Shown here piece after piece: positions 12,776 to 25,296 of a stretch of 64,000 nucleotides of DNA. The stretch comes from Xiphophorus maculatus (lineage: Eukaryota > Chordata > Actinopteri > Cyprinodontiformes > Poeciliidae), in contig NC_036456.1 in assembly GCF_002775205.1 (NCBI RefSeq), positions 25,517,850-25,581,849 on the forward strand, given 5' to 3'. The translations under genes and the position numbers were made by a program. Below the pieces are notes generated by a model that saw only the letters and a list, made by a program, of their open reading frames with translations, was not told where the DNA came from and did no database searches. Every line of letters starts with the position of its first letter. Position 1 is the stretch's first letter.

Positions 12776-15700
12776 CTAGGGGGCGATTTGCACTCCACCA
12801 ATGCCCAGCAGCTTCACTATTATTCCTGCTGGCAGTCCTTGACTTTGCATCTCCTCTTTGATCTGGAGAGAAAAATCGCATGAAATCAGAGCTACATTAT
12901 ATAAACAACAAGTCACACAAAACAAAACTAAACCGTATTTTTATGCTAAAAATTAAGCTTTGGATCTAAAGAGGCTCTTCACTTAGTAATTTTTTATGTA
13001 AAAATCATATTTTCAGTGCAGAAGACGAAAGTAAAACTCATCGTGAAGCAGCAGAACCTGTTAGACTAGCATGAAGCTGATTGTTCTCGATAACACTGAC
13101 GTGAAGGAGGTTACTGACCAGGTTGAGGATGATTGCAGATTCATTCTTCAGTGACAGTGAAGTGGAAAGCTTTGCACTCAGAGCCAAAACATAATCTAGA
13201 AGCACAGAGAATCAACATTATGATTGACATTCGATTGTCAGCGGATGTCTTCCTGCGATTAGCAGGAATGCAACGAGTGGATTCTGGACAGGAAGACAAC
13301 AACGAAACACTTGTCTCTTCCAGTAGTCGGTAAACTAGCTGACCAAACTCTCTGGAACTCTCCTTGGGTTGCCAGGTAACCGGTTTTGGTTGCTAGGTAA
13401 CGGGCAAAAGTTTTTCAAACTGTTCATTTTCTGCACACAAGAAAACATGAACTTATTGCCAAATGACAGCTGATTGTTTTTTATTTTTACGCCCTTTGGC
13501 TGTTTGTAGAAGCAGTTGAGACCCATTTGGAAGTACAAAAACTTTCAAAGCATGAATTTTGCATTGGAGGTCCGCTTTAAGTGCTAAGTGTCCAGAACAA
13601 GGTGGAGTCTGGAAGAGAGGTGAGGAAACGACTGCAAGATGGTTGGAGTGGGTAGAGAGAAATGTCAGGTTTGATAAGTACGAAAGGAAAGGCGTGCTAA
13701 CCAGCGGTGAGATCACATTTTATGGTGCAGAGGCCATAAACTACTGGAATATTTAGTAAGTATGGTCAGAACTAAAGTTATTAACAATATTCATAAAAAA
13801 TGAAAAGGAAAATATTGTGTTTGTTCAAGTTATTTGGATAGGAACTGTGAAAATAACTTTATTGGGGTCTCAATGAGGCTGATGGCTCAATTTATTTAGA
13901 AAAAACATAAATGATAATTGGTCTGCATCTGTGTAGGATTTTATGACTTAAGAGGACTTCAAAGCTCTTTATGCTTAAATTGGTAATTCATCTATTTACA
14001 CACATATTCACATGCTGATGGGGGCGAGCTGCTGGATAGTAGTCACAGCTGCCTTGGGGCAGTTTGACAGTGATTTAATTTATTCAGCACCACCGGACCA
14101 TCTGAGCACGACCAGCAGACAATTCGGGTGAAGAGTCTAAACCAAGTTCAACAATGACTGAGCTAGACGTAAATATAAATATCATTTTATTTTTGTGACC
14201 AGGGTACTCAGAGAAACCACAAGATGAAGGGACCCATAAGACTTAGACACTTGGACTTATTTCATTGGTTAATAATAAAATGCTTCAGGTAATAGTCTTT
14301 ATGCTCTCTAACATCAACTTCTCACACTTACATGATTCTGAGGCTGGTGTTGAGTTTGGGTTGGAGGATGAAGGAGGTCCAGTTGTTGTGGGTTGTGGAG
14401 GTGCAGTTGAGGGTTGTGGAAGTGCAGTTGAGGGTTGTGGAAGTGCAGTTGAGGGTTGTGGAAGTGCAGTTGAGGGTTGTGGAAGTGCAGTTGAGGGTTG
14501 TGGAGGTGCAGTTGTGGGTTGTGGAGGTGTAGTTGAGGGTTGTGGAGGTGCAGTTGTGGGTTGTGGAGGTGTAGTTGTGGGTTGTGGAAGTGCGGTTGAG
14601 GGTTGTGGAGGTGTAGTTGAGGGTTGTGGAAGTGCAGTTGAGGGTTGTGGAGGTGCAGTTGTGGGTTGTGGAGGTGTAGTTGAGGGTTGTGGAGGTGCAG
14701 TTGTGGGTTGTGGAGGTGTAGTTGTGGGTTGTGGAAGTGCGGTTGAGGGTTGTGGAGGTGTAGTTGTGGGTTGTGGAGGTGTGGTTGAGGGTTGTGGAGG
14801 TGTAGTTGTGGGTTGTGGAGGTGTAGTTGTGGGTTGTGGAGGTGTAGTTGTAGTTGGAGGGGAAGCTGTGACTGGACCTGTGGATGGAGCAGCAATGTTA
14901 TTAGTTCAGGAGAAATCAGACTGACTTCAAATTAAAGACCAAAGTGTTGATTTCCACTCACTGTTCCCAGCCGCCACAATGACGCATCGAAGGTCAGACT
15001 GGTAAACAGAGCCGGAGGAACTGGGAGGTAATTAGAGCAAAAGCTCAGATATAAAATTATTCATAAAACGACCAATCAATTCAATTTATCTAAGTATTAA
15101 AAAAGCAATTTCAACAAATCAATACAGCATCTGGTAGAGATTCTGAATTTTAGGAAAAAATCTTATGATTATCATTTCTTATTATTTTCCTCAGCCTTCT
15201 TCTCTTTCATTAAAATGTCCAAACTTGAATGTCTTTGACCTCAAAAATATTTGCTTTAGCATCTAAATCAGGTTTGTGTCCCAATAAGAGTCGATTCAAA
15301 TGGCTAAAAACATGACAACCGTAAAAAAAAAAAAGCATTCCTACTCTTTAAACTTTTCACATTTTGTCAAATTACCATCTAAAACTTTAGTATGCTGTTT
15401 GTACAAACTGCATCTAAAATGGATGATTTTAAAGTTTTCATCACTTTGGACTTTCATGCTTTAACTTTTTAAAACCGGAGGACCTTCAGATTTTATGGTG
15501 GAATTGTAGCTATTTTCCAACCATTCATTTGATTTCTTAAAGCTCCCACACATTCAGGCTCTGTGCACAAATGAGATTTCATAGTCAAGTGTGCTGATTG
15601 TATATAGTCACTGGAAAAAGCACAATATCTTATCAAGTAATTTTGGTCTAGTTTCTAGTTAAATTATCTTGAAATAAGACAAAACAAAGAGCTTTGAGTC

Positions 15701-18700
15701 ATTTATTTCAAAATTTTGATGAAAAACTTACTTGTTCCATTGGCAAATTATTTCACTTATAACAAGACATTTCCCCCAAGTTAGAAGTAAAATAATCTGC
15801 CAGTGGAACTAGAAGCTTTTCATCAATGTTAAAGAATCGTTCACTCATAACAAGTTCTTATTTCTTGCTGAAAAGGTATTTGTAAGTACTGCAGATGTAG
15901 ACACTAGATCAAAAATACTTGGTAAGTTTTAGTGCTTTTGCAGTGTTTCTTGTGCCAAATAGATAAAAGCAGGTTTTATGAGTTAGAGACGTGCCTTTGC
16001 ACCCGCTCTTGTCCACCAGATCTTTTAGAGCGGCATTCATCCATGCAACCGTTTCAGCTGACGCTCAACCTTATCAGCCCAGTCAAAAAAGTTTGATAAA
16101 AACTCTGTTTCCTGCTCACACCGATACTCGGAGTGAGACTGAGTATTATTTAAGCAGTTTTTAAAAGCACTAATGAAATAAGACACTAACTTTGCTTGGA
16201 CAACGAAGCAGAGATGATGATTCAGTCCTGCTTCACTGGCCGATGGTGTCCATGTCAGGGTGAAGTTTCCTGATCCTGATGAACTCTTGGTTAATCCGGA
16301 CGGCCCGGAGAACAGGAGCTCAGTGGTACTTTAATAAATAGGAGAGACACGGTTTGTTAGATTGATATTTCCAAAACTTCCCCACCTGATAGGCATGACA
16401 GAATCCCAGATAGCAATAGATGCTAATTCAATGTTGAGTTACTGGTCGAAAAGGTCGATTGATTGGTGACTGATGGTGGATCAACCGTCAAACAATCATC
16501 CAATTCCAGCCAATTAGCTCATGTTGAACAGATGTGATTGAATCAATGTTGTTTTGGTTTTGAATACTAATGACTGAAATCCCAACATCTAATGAATGTT
16601 GAATCAATGTTGAATCAATGTTGACTCAATGTTGAACGCTGTTTCGAGCGTTTAATCATTGGGTCAGAGTTCATTGTGTTTGAAATTAGGCACTACATGT
16701 TGAAATGAACCAATACTGATTCTTTAACTTTGATTCAATATAAAAGCAACAGATATGAACATGTAGATCCAAATTTAGATGATGGTTCAATCAACTTTGA
16801 ACCAGCATGGGTTAACTGAACATGTCAGTCACCGACCACTTTTTCTATATTTTAAATGTCCGGCTTCAACGTGGTTTTAATATTTCTGTCTAGCTGTATT
16901 TCACTCATATTTTTGATATCTGGGATTGTTCATTGACACCACAGCAGCTCCAGAAGGTAATTTATTTCAACTTTTTCACTGTTTATGTCCAGGGTAAAAA
17001 AAGAACTGTAACTTTTCAGGAGACTCCATTTTCTGAAGACTTTATGAAGTTCCTGTATTGATCACTCACTCAGCCTGGGTTGCTTCTGCTCTGATGATGA
17101 TTTCCACAGTCTGGTTAACGTTGGTGTTGATCTGATCTCCGTTCTGTGGAGTTGGAGGCAGAAACCTGGGCAGATATTCACCTTCTGTGCAGGATGGAGC
17201 TGCAGGATCCACTGGAAGAAAATAACAAATAAACAAATGAATTCAAGCTGAAAAGAGCTGGTCAGTTTGTCACTAACTCAAACAAACTCCAGCTGTTTGT
17301 TGGAAGGAGAATATTTAATATAATCAGATATTTCTCTGGCTCATTGGTTGTTAAATTGAGTTTGGTAACATTACTTCATCGGTGAAAAGTTTGATTCTCT
17401 GTGTTAATTTGTAACCCTGAGTTGATATTTCAAAGGTTTACTAGTAGATTGAACATATTCAGCTAAAAAGCAAACTTTTATAATTCATTCTAGCTCTATG
17501 TGGTTCAACAGAAGCTCAAACTCTGCAGCTTTACCTTTAAAAACAAACTGGACAGGCATGGTGCTGATGGCGTCGCTGGCAGTTTTCATCACTTGTATAC
17601 CAAAGCTATTAGTCAGAGTGACGTTCTGCCTGGGAAAATCCTCCACCACCATCTGAACCGCATACGGACCTTCATCGCTACTGTTAGTGGGACTGAATGA
17701 CAGAGAACAAGGCTGGAAGAGAACAGAAAGATCCAAGTTAGAGAAGGTCAATTTATTTAAAATCACATTCAACAAAACATGACAGTCTTCCTCTGGGATC
17801 ATTCAGCAGATCGGTAAATGAAAACTTTTTATATTCACAGACTAAGCGAACTGCATCTCCCAGCTGGAGAAATCAAGGGCCGTCTTTGGAGATGCACATG
17901 CACTTTGGTCCACATTTTTCTTTTGACTTCCTGGCCAGAAAAGACGACTCTTTCAAACCTTCAAAGTGTGAAATGGAGGACGTTTAAACGCTGTCTGTGT
18001 GTCCAGATTGATCATTTTTGTCAAATCTCTGAACATCATTTGATCAGAGTGACTGAGGTCAACACGTAGAAAGAGGTCATCTTAAAGTATCTGGGCTGAA
18101 ACTAGATAAGATAATTTAGTCAGAAAATATGTACGTTCCTTTTGTCTTTTTAATCAGTAGCTAAATTGCATGTCAGCAGTTAGAGAAAGAAGGTATTTGC
18201 AGGATATTTCAGTTTAAAGAAGGACTGGTTTGTTAATTTTCAGACCTAAGCAGAGTTTGGTAGTAACTAGTTACATTTCCTTGAGTATCTTTTTTGAAAA
18301 AACTTACTTTTAGGAGTATTTTTTACAACGCTGTACTTCAGTAATTTTATTTTGAAGTATTTCTACTCTTTCTTGAGTAAAATTACTGGATTTTCTACCC
18401 ACTGAATGAACACAAACATGTTTTAACCAAAGATTCACCAGACAAAGGCACACACATGCAGGTCTTGATCAAAGTTTATCAGTTTTTTATTTAAAAAAAA
18501 AAAAACTGCTTCAGAAAAACAATTATTTTATCTGATTTTGTAGTTTTATAATTGTCTTATTTATATGAATCATTTTGGTCTTTAAAATACCAACATTTCC
18601 ACATAACGTTATATTATATTTTTTAAAAAGTAAGAAAATCCAGACTAACTAGTGTTAAATTTAATACTTACAGATGAGAGGCTGAGGACAGACGGAGGAG

Positions 18701-20398
18701 TGCAGATGTCACACTCTGATCCAGCTGCATATCTGCATCTAATGTCGTCTCCATCTGGATCAGAGACCAGCAGGTTGATGTTTCTCTGACAGTTTGAAGG
18801 AACTCTGAGAGAAAAAGAAACATTTCAACACAGACGGGAAGAGCAGCCAAAAAATGTAATTCAGTAAAAAAGTATTTGGTAAAATGTCTACTCAAGGACT
18901 AACTGATCAAATTATCCATCAGGTAATATTTTAAAAGCACATCATCAGATAAACCAAAATATAAAGTTAAGTGGAAATATTGGTGTTTTAAAGATGAAAA
19001 TAACAATAATTTATATGAGCAACAAAAAAATAACAAAACCAAGTAAAAGAAAATGTTCCAAATCAGTTTCTTTCAATTAGAAACTGATGAAACTTTAACA
19101 AAAACTGCAGATGTGTGTCTGCTGAATCTGTGGTTAAAACATGTTTGTTTTTCATTCAGTAGGTTGAAAATCCATAAAGTAACTCCTGAAAATGTTATTG
19201 AGTAGTTACGACCAACTCTGCACGTCTATCAGTCCTTTCATGGATTGACTGGTTCTGCAGGGTTTATCTTCCCAAACCACTTTAATTGTTTCTAATCTGT
19301 TTTCTTTAAAACTGTTTCAGTTCAGTTTTCTCTAATGATAAAGTCTCTCCTCAGAACACAATCAAATGTATATTATTCCGATTTATCTGATTAACTGCTT
19401 TGAATAGAAACACTTTGAAACAAAAGCATCAACATCCAATTTAAAAAAATAAGAAACGTTTGTGACTGATCTTTTATTTTTATGACAATAATCATCTTTT
19501 CTTCAAGTAACTCTAGTTTCTTCTTCAGGACTGAGTCACAGTTTCATCTGCCAACGCTGATAAAGATTATGAAGCAAATTATAAAAAAGTAATCCTTTAA
19601 TATCAACATTTAACTGTCTGTAACAAGCTCTGTTTTTAATTTATCATTATAAATGATAAGCAGGATTACCTGACTAGAGGGAGGATGGTGGTCCGGGGCG
19701 ATGAGTTGGGTTCGTTGATGTCAGACCGGTTTCTCAAGTCAAACTGCAAAACTGCTTTCGATGATACAATCCCATTTCTGTTTTCTGTCCAGGCTGAAGT
19801 ACTGACCCTACAGAGGATGATAGTAAGATGCTCTGAAATGTTACAGAAAAATAATGCAGAAAGACCAAATCTCTAAAGACAGAAGATATTTCCATTATTC
19901 TAAAAAAAAAAACCCTGAAAAACCCAAATGAGCCCAGCTGATGAATTTGTCTTGTTAGAGTTTAGGATTAGATTACAATCTGAATAAAATAAATTATATT
20001 TCCATTTAAAGTTGAAGTGGACTTACGATTGAACTAACATATCCAGGTATGGATAATAGAAAGTGTCAGCATATCCTTTCTGACACCATTCACCTCCGAT
20101 TTCATCGATTGAATAAGTTGGCCCACTACAGTATCCATTACAAGTCTGAGTGTTGAACTCTTCACAGGATTTGAAGCTCAACTTAAAGTCATATGGTACC
20201 TGTGGATTTACAGTGAAGAGTTGGTAAATAGGTCTTTTTTCCTGGAAAATGCTAACATAATATCTATAAAGAAGCTCAACTTACTGCGTATCCACTTGGC
20301 TGAAGGTTTCCAAAAGCGTAGTTGAAGACAACACCATAAAAAGAAGCTTGAGCTCCGCTGATTAACAGCAGCAGCAGCAGCAACACAGGTGGCAACAT
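12776..20398 (-). CDS. Array copy B: secreted protein with long Thr/Pro repeat
   Basis: Complete 11-exon model, in order of translation: 20285-20398, 20027-20199, 19670-19807, 18672-18804, 17535-17712, 17070-17211, 16191-16328, 14962-15020, 14332-14877, 13119-13195, 12776-12862. Lengths sum to 1785 nt, an exact frame for 594 aa ending in TAG. Signal peptide 1-18 (MLPPVLLLLLLLISGAQA). Cys-rich region 39-96. Beta-sandwich-like segments about 142-245 and 246-339. Short exon with LRCVIVAAGN near 347-358. Mucin-like repeat 359-540 built from about 22 copies of a 7-residue unit such as TTPPQPT or TALPQPS. SEA-like tail 541-594 (SLKNESAIILNL joined to IKEEMQSQGLPAG). No membrane segment or GPI signal, so probably secreted and O-glycosylated. 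The intron at 13196-14331 is about 1 kb longer than its counterpart in A and may contain an inserted sequence. Function unknown. Confidence 0.8.
14392..14853 (-). repeat. 21-bp coding minisatellite in copy B
   Basis: About 22 tandem copies of a 21-bp unit (plus strand GGTTGTGGAGGTGTAGTTGT and variants with GTGCAGTTGAG). The unit is a multiple of three, so copy-number change alters the length of the mucin-like stalk without frameshift. Variant units are arranged in higher-order blocks, which suggests unequal exchange. Open frames on the plus strand across it are artefacts. Confidence 0.9.
16402..16927. mobile_element. Putative MITE with short inverted ends
   Basis: A roughly 525-bp segment in an intron of copy B bounded by AATCCCAGATAGC at the left and GATATCTGGGATT at the right, which pair at 12 of 13 positions. 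It contains internal repeats of TTGAATCAATG. No coding capacity and no clear target duplication seen. Confidence 0.4.
18243..18440. repeat. Dispersed fish repeat
   Basis: Text around GGTAGTAACTAGTTACATTT and TACCCACTGAATGAA recurs at 22935-23110 and 52785-52945 in this window, so it is a dispersed repeat. Class not determined. Confidence 0.6.
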
Positions 20399-20453
20399 GT
20401 TGACAGAGTTAAAGTCTGCAGAGTAAAACTGAAAGTATTCAGAGGCAAATGAA

Positions 20454-20459
20454 GTTATA
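20454..20459 (-). promoter_or_regulatory. TATA-like box of copy B
   Basis: Minus-strand TATAAC 56 bp before the ATG, same spacing and flanks as in copy A. Confidence 0.5.
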
Positions 20460-20469
20460 CTTTCACAGA

Positions 20470-21940
20470 CAGTGTCTGGTTCACACCCTCTGTTCCGTTC
20501 AACAACGGTCTAATGGTATGCATTAGCACAATGGACCAGGATTTCACCTGGTATGAGGAAAATGATGGCTGACAGATTATATTCTAGAGCGAATCATTAT
20601 GTGGAGTAACAGGAAAAGTCACAGTTTGCTTTGGAATGTGAATTCATTAAGAGAAGAGAGAGAATTTTTTCTGTGAACAAAATTCAAAACAAACATCTTA
20701 GATTCATAGCGACAGGTAAATACTTAGTGGCATCAATTAAAACCAGCTTACAGAGCAGCTTCCTTTGTTACATAACAATGTTTATGTCATTAAAAACATT
20801 AGACGACTGAGACAACTTCAAAGTGAGTTAAATTTAATTACAAACATTTATTTAAAACAACTTAAAACATTGTGTCAAAAAAATGTTAATTCAAAAATAA
20901 AACATTTGGGTTGTATATTTGTAAATCTAAATAATTTCAGAGAAGAAAGTCGGGCAAAAGTGAAAATATTTAACTTCAGGAAACATTTTTCTTCTGGGAT
21001 AAAATACCTTCTAATCACTAGACAGTAGGGGGCGCTGCAGTAGCAACTGTTTCAGTCGCTTTTATTCAGGATGTTTTTACACACGCAGGTGAGAGACGGA
21101 TTGCAGAGAAACCTTTATCCTCTTCAGCCTCTATTTGCATCCAAATAAAAAGCGAAAACTTGCAGTCAATGTCATCAAGAACCTCCACACAGAAAATAAG
21201 AAGAAAGAGACTTTGACATAATTCTAAGAAGAGCAGAAAAATTTATTTTCTCTGGGATTTAGGGACTTAAAATGCCACAAAATATGTTTGGCTACATCAC
21301 CAAAACATTATCCAAAACTGTCTCTTAAAAGACTTGATGCTACTAATTGGTATCATATAATTTCATATAAAATATGAATCAGAGCATTCTGACTTAATGG
21401 GACCAAATAACAGACTGAAGAATATTTTAAATATCAAACCATGTTAAATCAACCAGGATAAAGAAGTCGCTGTTTTCTTTCCCAATCTTTACAGATAAAA
21501 GAAACTAAAGCAAAAGAAATCCCTGTTACACATAATAAAAATACATCTTCATTATTTATCAATAAGTGTAAAAAATTATATGATATTAAGATCAATAAAA
21601 TCCCCACAGCCATAAATGTTACACATGGAAGACGGTAATAAAGAAAAACCAAACCCTCAGTAAATATCTGCCTTAATAAATACTTCCGGTGACATTAATA
21701 TTGATTTTATTCACTTTTTCTTCTGTTCATTATCTTATTATTAATAACAAATAAACAAGTATAGAAATTATCTGCATTTTATAAAGATTTTCACACAGAA
21801 ATAAAAATTCACTCTACTGTTTCTGCTTATTGCAGTAACTAATTAGTCCCACTTTCCCACCATAGGCCTCTAGATTTAAAACACATAAACCCAGTAATAT
21901 TCCTCTGCATGGATCAGATTCATTTTCATTGTTAGCCACT
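20470..21940. other. Intergenic, copies B to C
   Basis: No gene seen. The part at about 21450-21700 is an older relative of the sequences downstream of copies D (26880-27100) and F (47370-47590), showing that this 3' flank is part of the duplicated unit. Confidence 0.55.
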
Positions 21941-22415
21941 AGGGGGCGGTTAGTTATTAACCTTCACTGAACCGTCGCTCAGCAGGCGGACCTTTATGTC
22001 TGGAGGCAGCCCTCGTCTGATCAGTTCATCTTTAATCTGCAGAACAAAACATGAGATGAATGTGAGATACAGTCAGTGGTGAATTATAAAATATACTGAA
22101 CAGAATCTGATTAAGGTACAAAAATATGTCTTTTGCATTCCTTGTTCTTGTGCGTGATTTTATACTACTATCGTGTTCGAAATAAAGTTTAATTTCATTT
22201 CATTAATATTAAAAATATCAGGATTTAACTGCATCTCTGCAGGTGATCACTTTGGGTTATGATTCGACATTTTGGGTAAATTAGTTTGGGCTGAACTCAA
22301 AGTCCAGAACATCACTGACCGCTTTCTCGATTTCATCCTTGTTGTCTTTCAGTGACAGCGTAGTCGAGATCTTCAGCTTCAGAACCGTAAGACGAGCTGG
22401 AAGAACAAGAGATCC

Positions 22416-22477
22416 TGAAAGTAACAGGAAGTAGTTCTTTATACCATGGTATAAAGAACTACTTCCTGTTACTTTCA
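22416..22477. repeat. Perfect 62-nt palindrome
   Basis: Two 31-nt arms (22416-22446 and 22447-22477) are exact reverse complements with no spacer, centred on CCATGG. The right arm is the ancestral text: copies E and F have it alone at this intron position. The left arm is therefore an inverted duplicate, as expected from a snap-back event in replication. Confidence 0.95.
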
Positions 22478-22934
22478 CTCCTGTTTTCATCCTACTTACA
22501 TGTTTTCGGAGGAGGACTTGTAGGTTCCATGGTGGGTACTGGGATAAAAACAGCAGAAACATCATGAGTTTGGAAAATAACAAATAAAAATAGATTAAAG
22601 ATGTAAAAGAAAGAAATGACTCACTGTTTCCAACCGTCACAATAACACATCAAAACTCAGACTGGTAGATAGAACTGGAGGCACTGGGGAGATAATTTAG
22701 CACAGGAAATCTTAATATCTTACTAAATAACTAATTAGGTGCACATGTGCAATAAATTATGTCACTGTTATCAAACAGACCCAGTATGAATATGGACAAC
22801 AGTCTAACATTTTATATTCTGAACATAGGATGCACCAGTTTACAAAATGAACTATTAAAAGTTATTTGTGAAAGTTTTTATAATGCAATGAAATAATTTT
22901 GTATTGATCCACTTTCCTGTTTAGAGTTAAATAA

Positions 22935-23110
22935 CCTTTTTTGTTTGGTCAATTACATTTACTTGAGTAACTTTTTGGGGGGGAAATAGGAGTATTTTTA
23001 CTATTCTGTACTTTTTACTTGAGTAATATTATTTTGAAGTATTTTGACTCTTACATGAGTAAAATTTCTGCATTTTCTACCCACTGAATGAAAAACAAAC
23101 ATGTTTTAAC
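22935..23110. repeat. Dispersed fish repeat
   Basis: Same family as 18243-18440 and 52785-52945 (TACCCACTGAATGAA motif), in the intron between exons 7 and 8 of copy C. Confidence 0.55.
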
Positions 23111-25258
23111 CAAAAATTCAAGATGTTTTATCTTCACTGGAGTAAACATGTTGAAGTAGTGCTATTCTGACTTGAGTTAGATTTTTGGGTTCTCTACTGC
23201 CTCTGTTTGCAGATGATCTGGTGTTGACTGGTGAAACTGAGATTAAGTAGCAGAAAACGTTTGATATTTTGAGAATACATCATATTTCTGATTCACATTT
23301 ACCCACTGGGTCTTTGCTAACGACCCAAATGACTCTTGAGTATGAATGTGGATAAATGGCTAACATTTATAAACATCTGAAACCAGGATTTGTTTCCCTG
23401 TAAGGAAACAGTTTATCTTTAAATCTTAGTTCCCAACTTGAACACATAATTATTTGCTGCTTTTAGCTCCTTTATATTTTGGGTAAACAGTGTGAAAACA
23501 TTAAGTTTTGTTTGTTCTCTTTTGTGTATTTTGAAATTATTTATTATTCATCGGATCAGATACTGACGTTGCCTGGACAACAAAACAGATGGGATGGCTT
23601 TCTTCATCATCAATGGCAGACGGCGTCCATTTTAGGATGAAATATCCTGAACCAGATGAACTTTTGATCATCTTGATCGGTCCGCTGAACAGGAGCTCAG
23701 TGATCCTTTAACACATCAGGAAACACATCAGTCTGTTTGGTTATATGTGCAAAATGCCCTCAGACCAGCCTTAAAATTATATTCAAAATATTTTCAACAT
23801 GAAAACTTACCTCTGATTAGAAACAATATTTATTTTCTACTCACTCAGACTGAGTCGCCTCTGCTCTGATGTTGATTTCTATCGTCTCAGTAACTTTTAT
23901 GAAGAACTGAGCTCCATGTTCAGGAGTTGGAGGCAGAAACCTGGGCAGATATTCACCTGCTGTGCAGGACGGAGCTGCAGGATCCACTGGAGCAACGCAG
24001 GGAAAAATAATTCAGATAAACTAAAGAAACATATTAAAAATTGTTTGTCTAAGAGACAACTCTGCAGCTTTTCAAATGATGAACACAGTAAAGTAGCACA
24101 GGTGCATTTTTGTTTTGTTAGAATTGTAAAAGTCTGATGTCTGTCAATGATATTTATAATTTAAAATTGACAGATACTGAAAGGACACCAAATTAGAAAA
24201 ATGATTGACTCTATTGTTGCTCTTTGTGAGGTAAAACAAGCTGATTGATGTATGAAATCAAACCTTTGAAAACAAACTGGACAGGGATTCTGCTCATTGA
24301 ACTGCTGTTGCTTATCGACGCTGTTGAACCAGTGTAACCAGTCAGAGTGATGGTCTGTCTGGGAAAATCCTCCATCATCATCTGAACTCCATATGAACCT
24401 TCATCACTGCTGCTGGTTGGACTGAATGATAGAGAACAAGACTGGAAGAGGACAGAGAGAGAAATCAAAGATTTGACATCATCACATTATGGGTTTTATT
24501 TGTGTTTTTTGTTCATTCTAATAATATTTGTTCTCATTTCAATTAATTAGCAGATTCTGCATGAGTCATTAATATTCATTCATTAACTGACTGTACCGGT
24601 ACTTTTTGTATTTTTTTCTCTTTCTCACTCAGTGTACAATTGCTGTCTATCTTGGGCTGTGATGTTGTATAATAAATAAGTATTCCTTCAAAATATAAAA
24701 AAAATCTAATCTCTAGAAGAGGAGATAGAACAAATAAAATATCATAATCAGTTCAGGGTTCATTTTAGAGACCTGCTTGTTAGACAAACTTTTTCTGTAA
24801 AAGAAAACAAAACTAACAAAGAGTTTGACATAAATCGACAAATTGAGGAATAATGTTTCATTTCAGTCATTTACGGTTAGTTACAGAATCAGTAAATTCT
24901 GCTTAGTAACCTTTGAAAACTAGATTTAGTTTTCCTGTAACCCGACACCAATATTTATAACTCACTGATGAGAGACTGAGGACAGGTGGAGGTGTGCAGG
25001 TGTGGCACTCCTGGATGTCAACTGCATATCTGCATCCAACATGATCTCCATTAGGGTCAAAGGTCAACAGGTCAATGTTCCTCTGACAGTTTGAGGGAAC
25101 TCTGAGAGAACCAGAAACACAAACATCATGAAGTCACACCTGAAAACAAACAAATTACTTTATTTGCATCGGGAATCTTCAGGATCTTGACTTGTATTTG
25201 TCTGTTCTTTCCATCCTTGTTCGGTTCTTCAGCTTCTGTCTAAACATTGTTTCTATGT

Positions 25259-25296
25259 AGAACCCGACGGACCCACCGGTGGGTCCGTCGGGTTCT
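25259..25296. repeat. Perfect 38-nt palindrome
   Basis: Arms of 19 nt (25259-25277 and 25278-25296) meet at CCGG with no spacer. It is GC-rich in AT-rich surroundings and lies in the intron between exons 3 and 4 of copy C. An identical copy is in copy G at 63818-63855. Confidence 0.95.

Noticed and set aside
14265..14924. 219-aa Gly/Cys/Val-rich open frame on the plus strand
   Set aside because: It is the antisense of the 21-bp coding minisatellite in copy B; a 21-bp unit without stops stays open in several frames.
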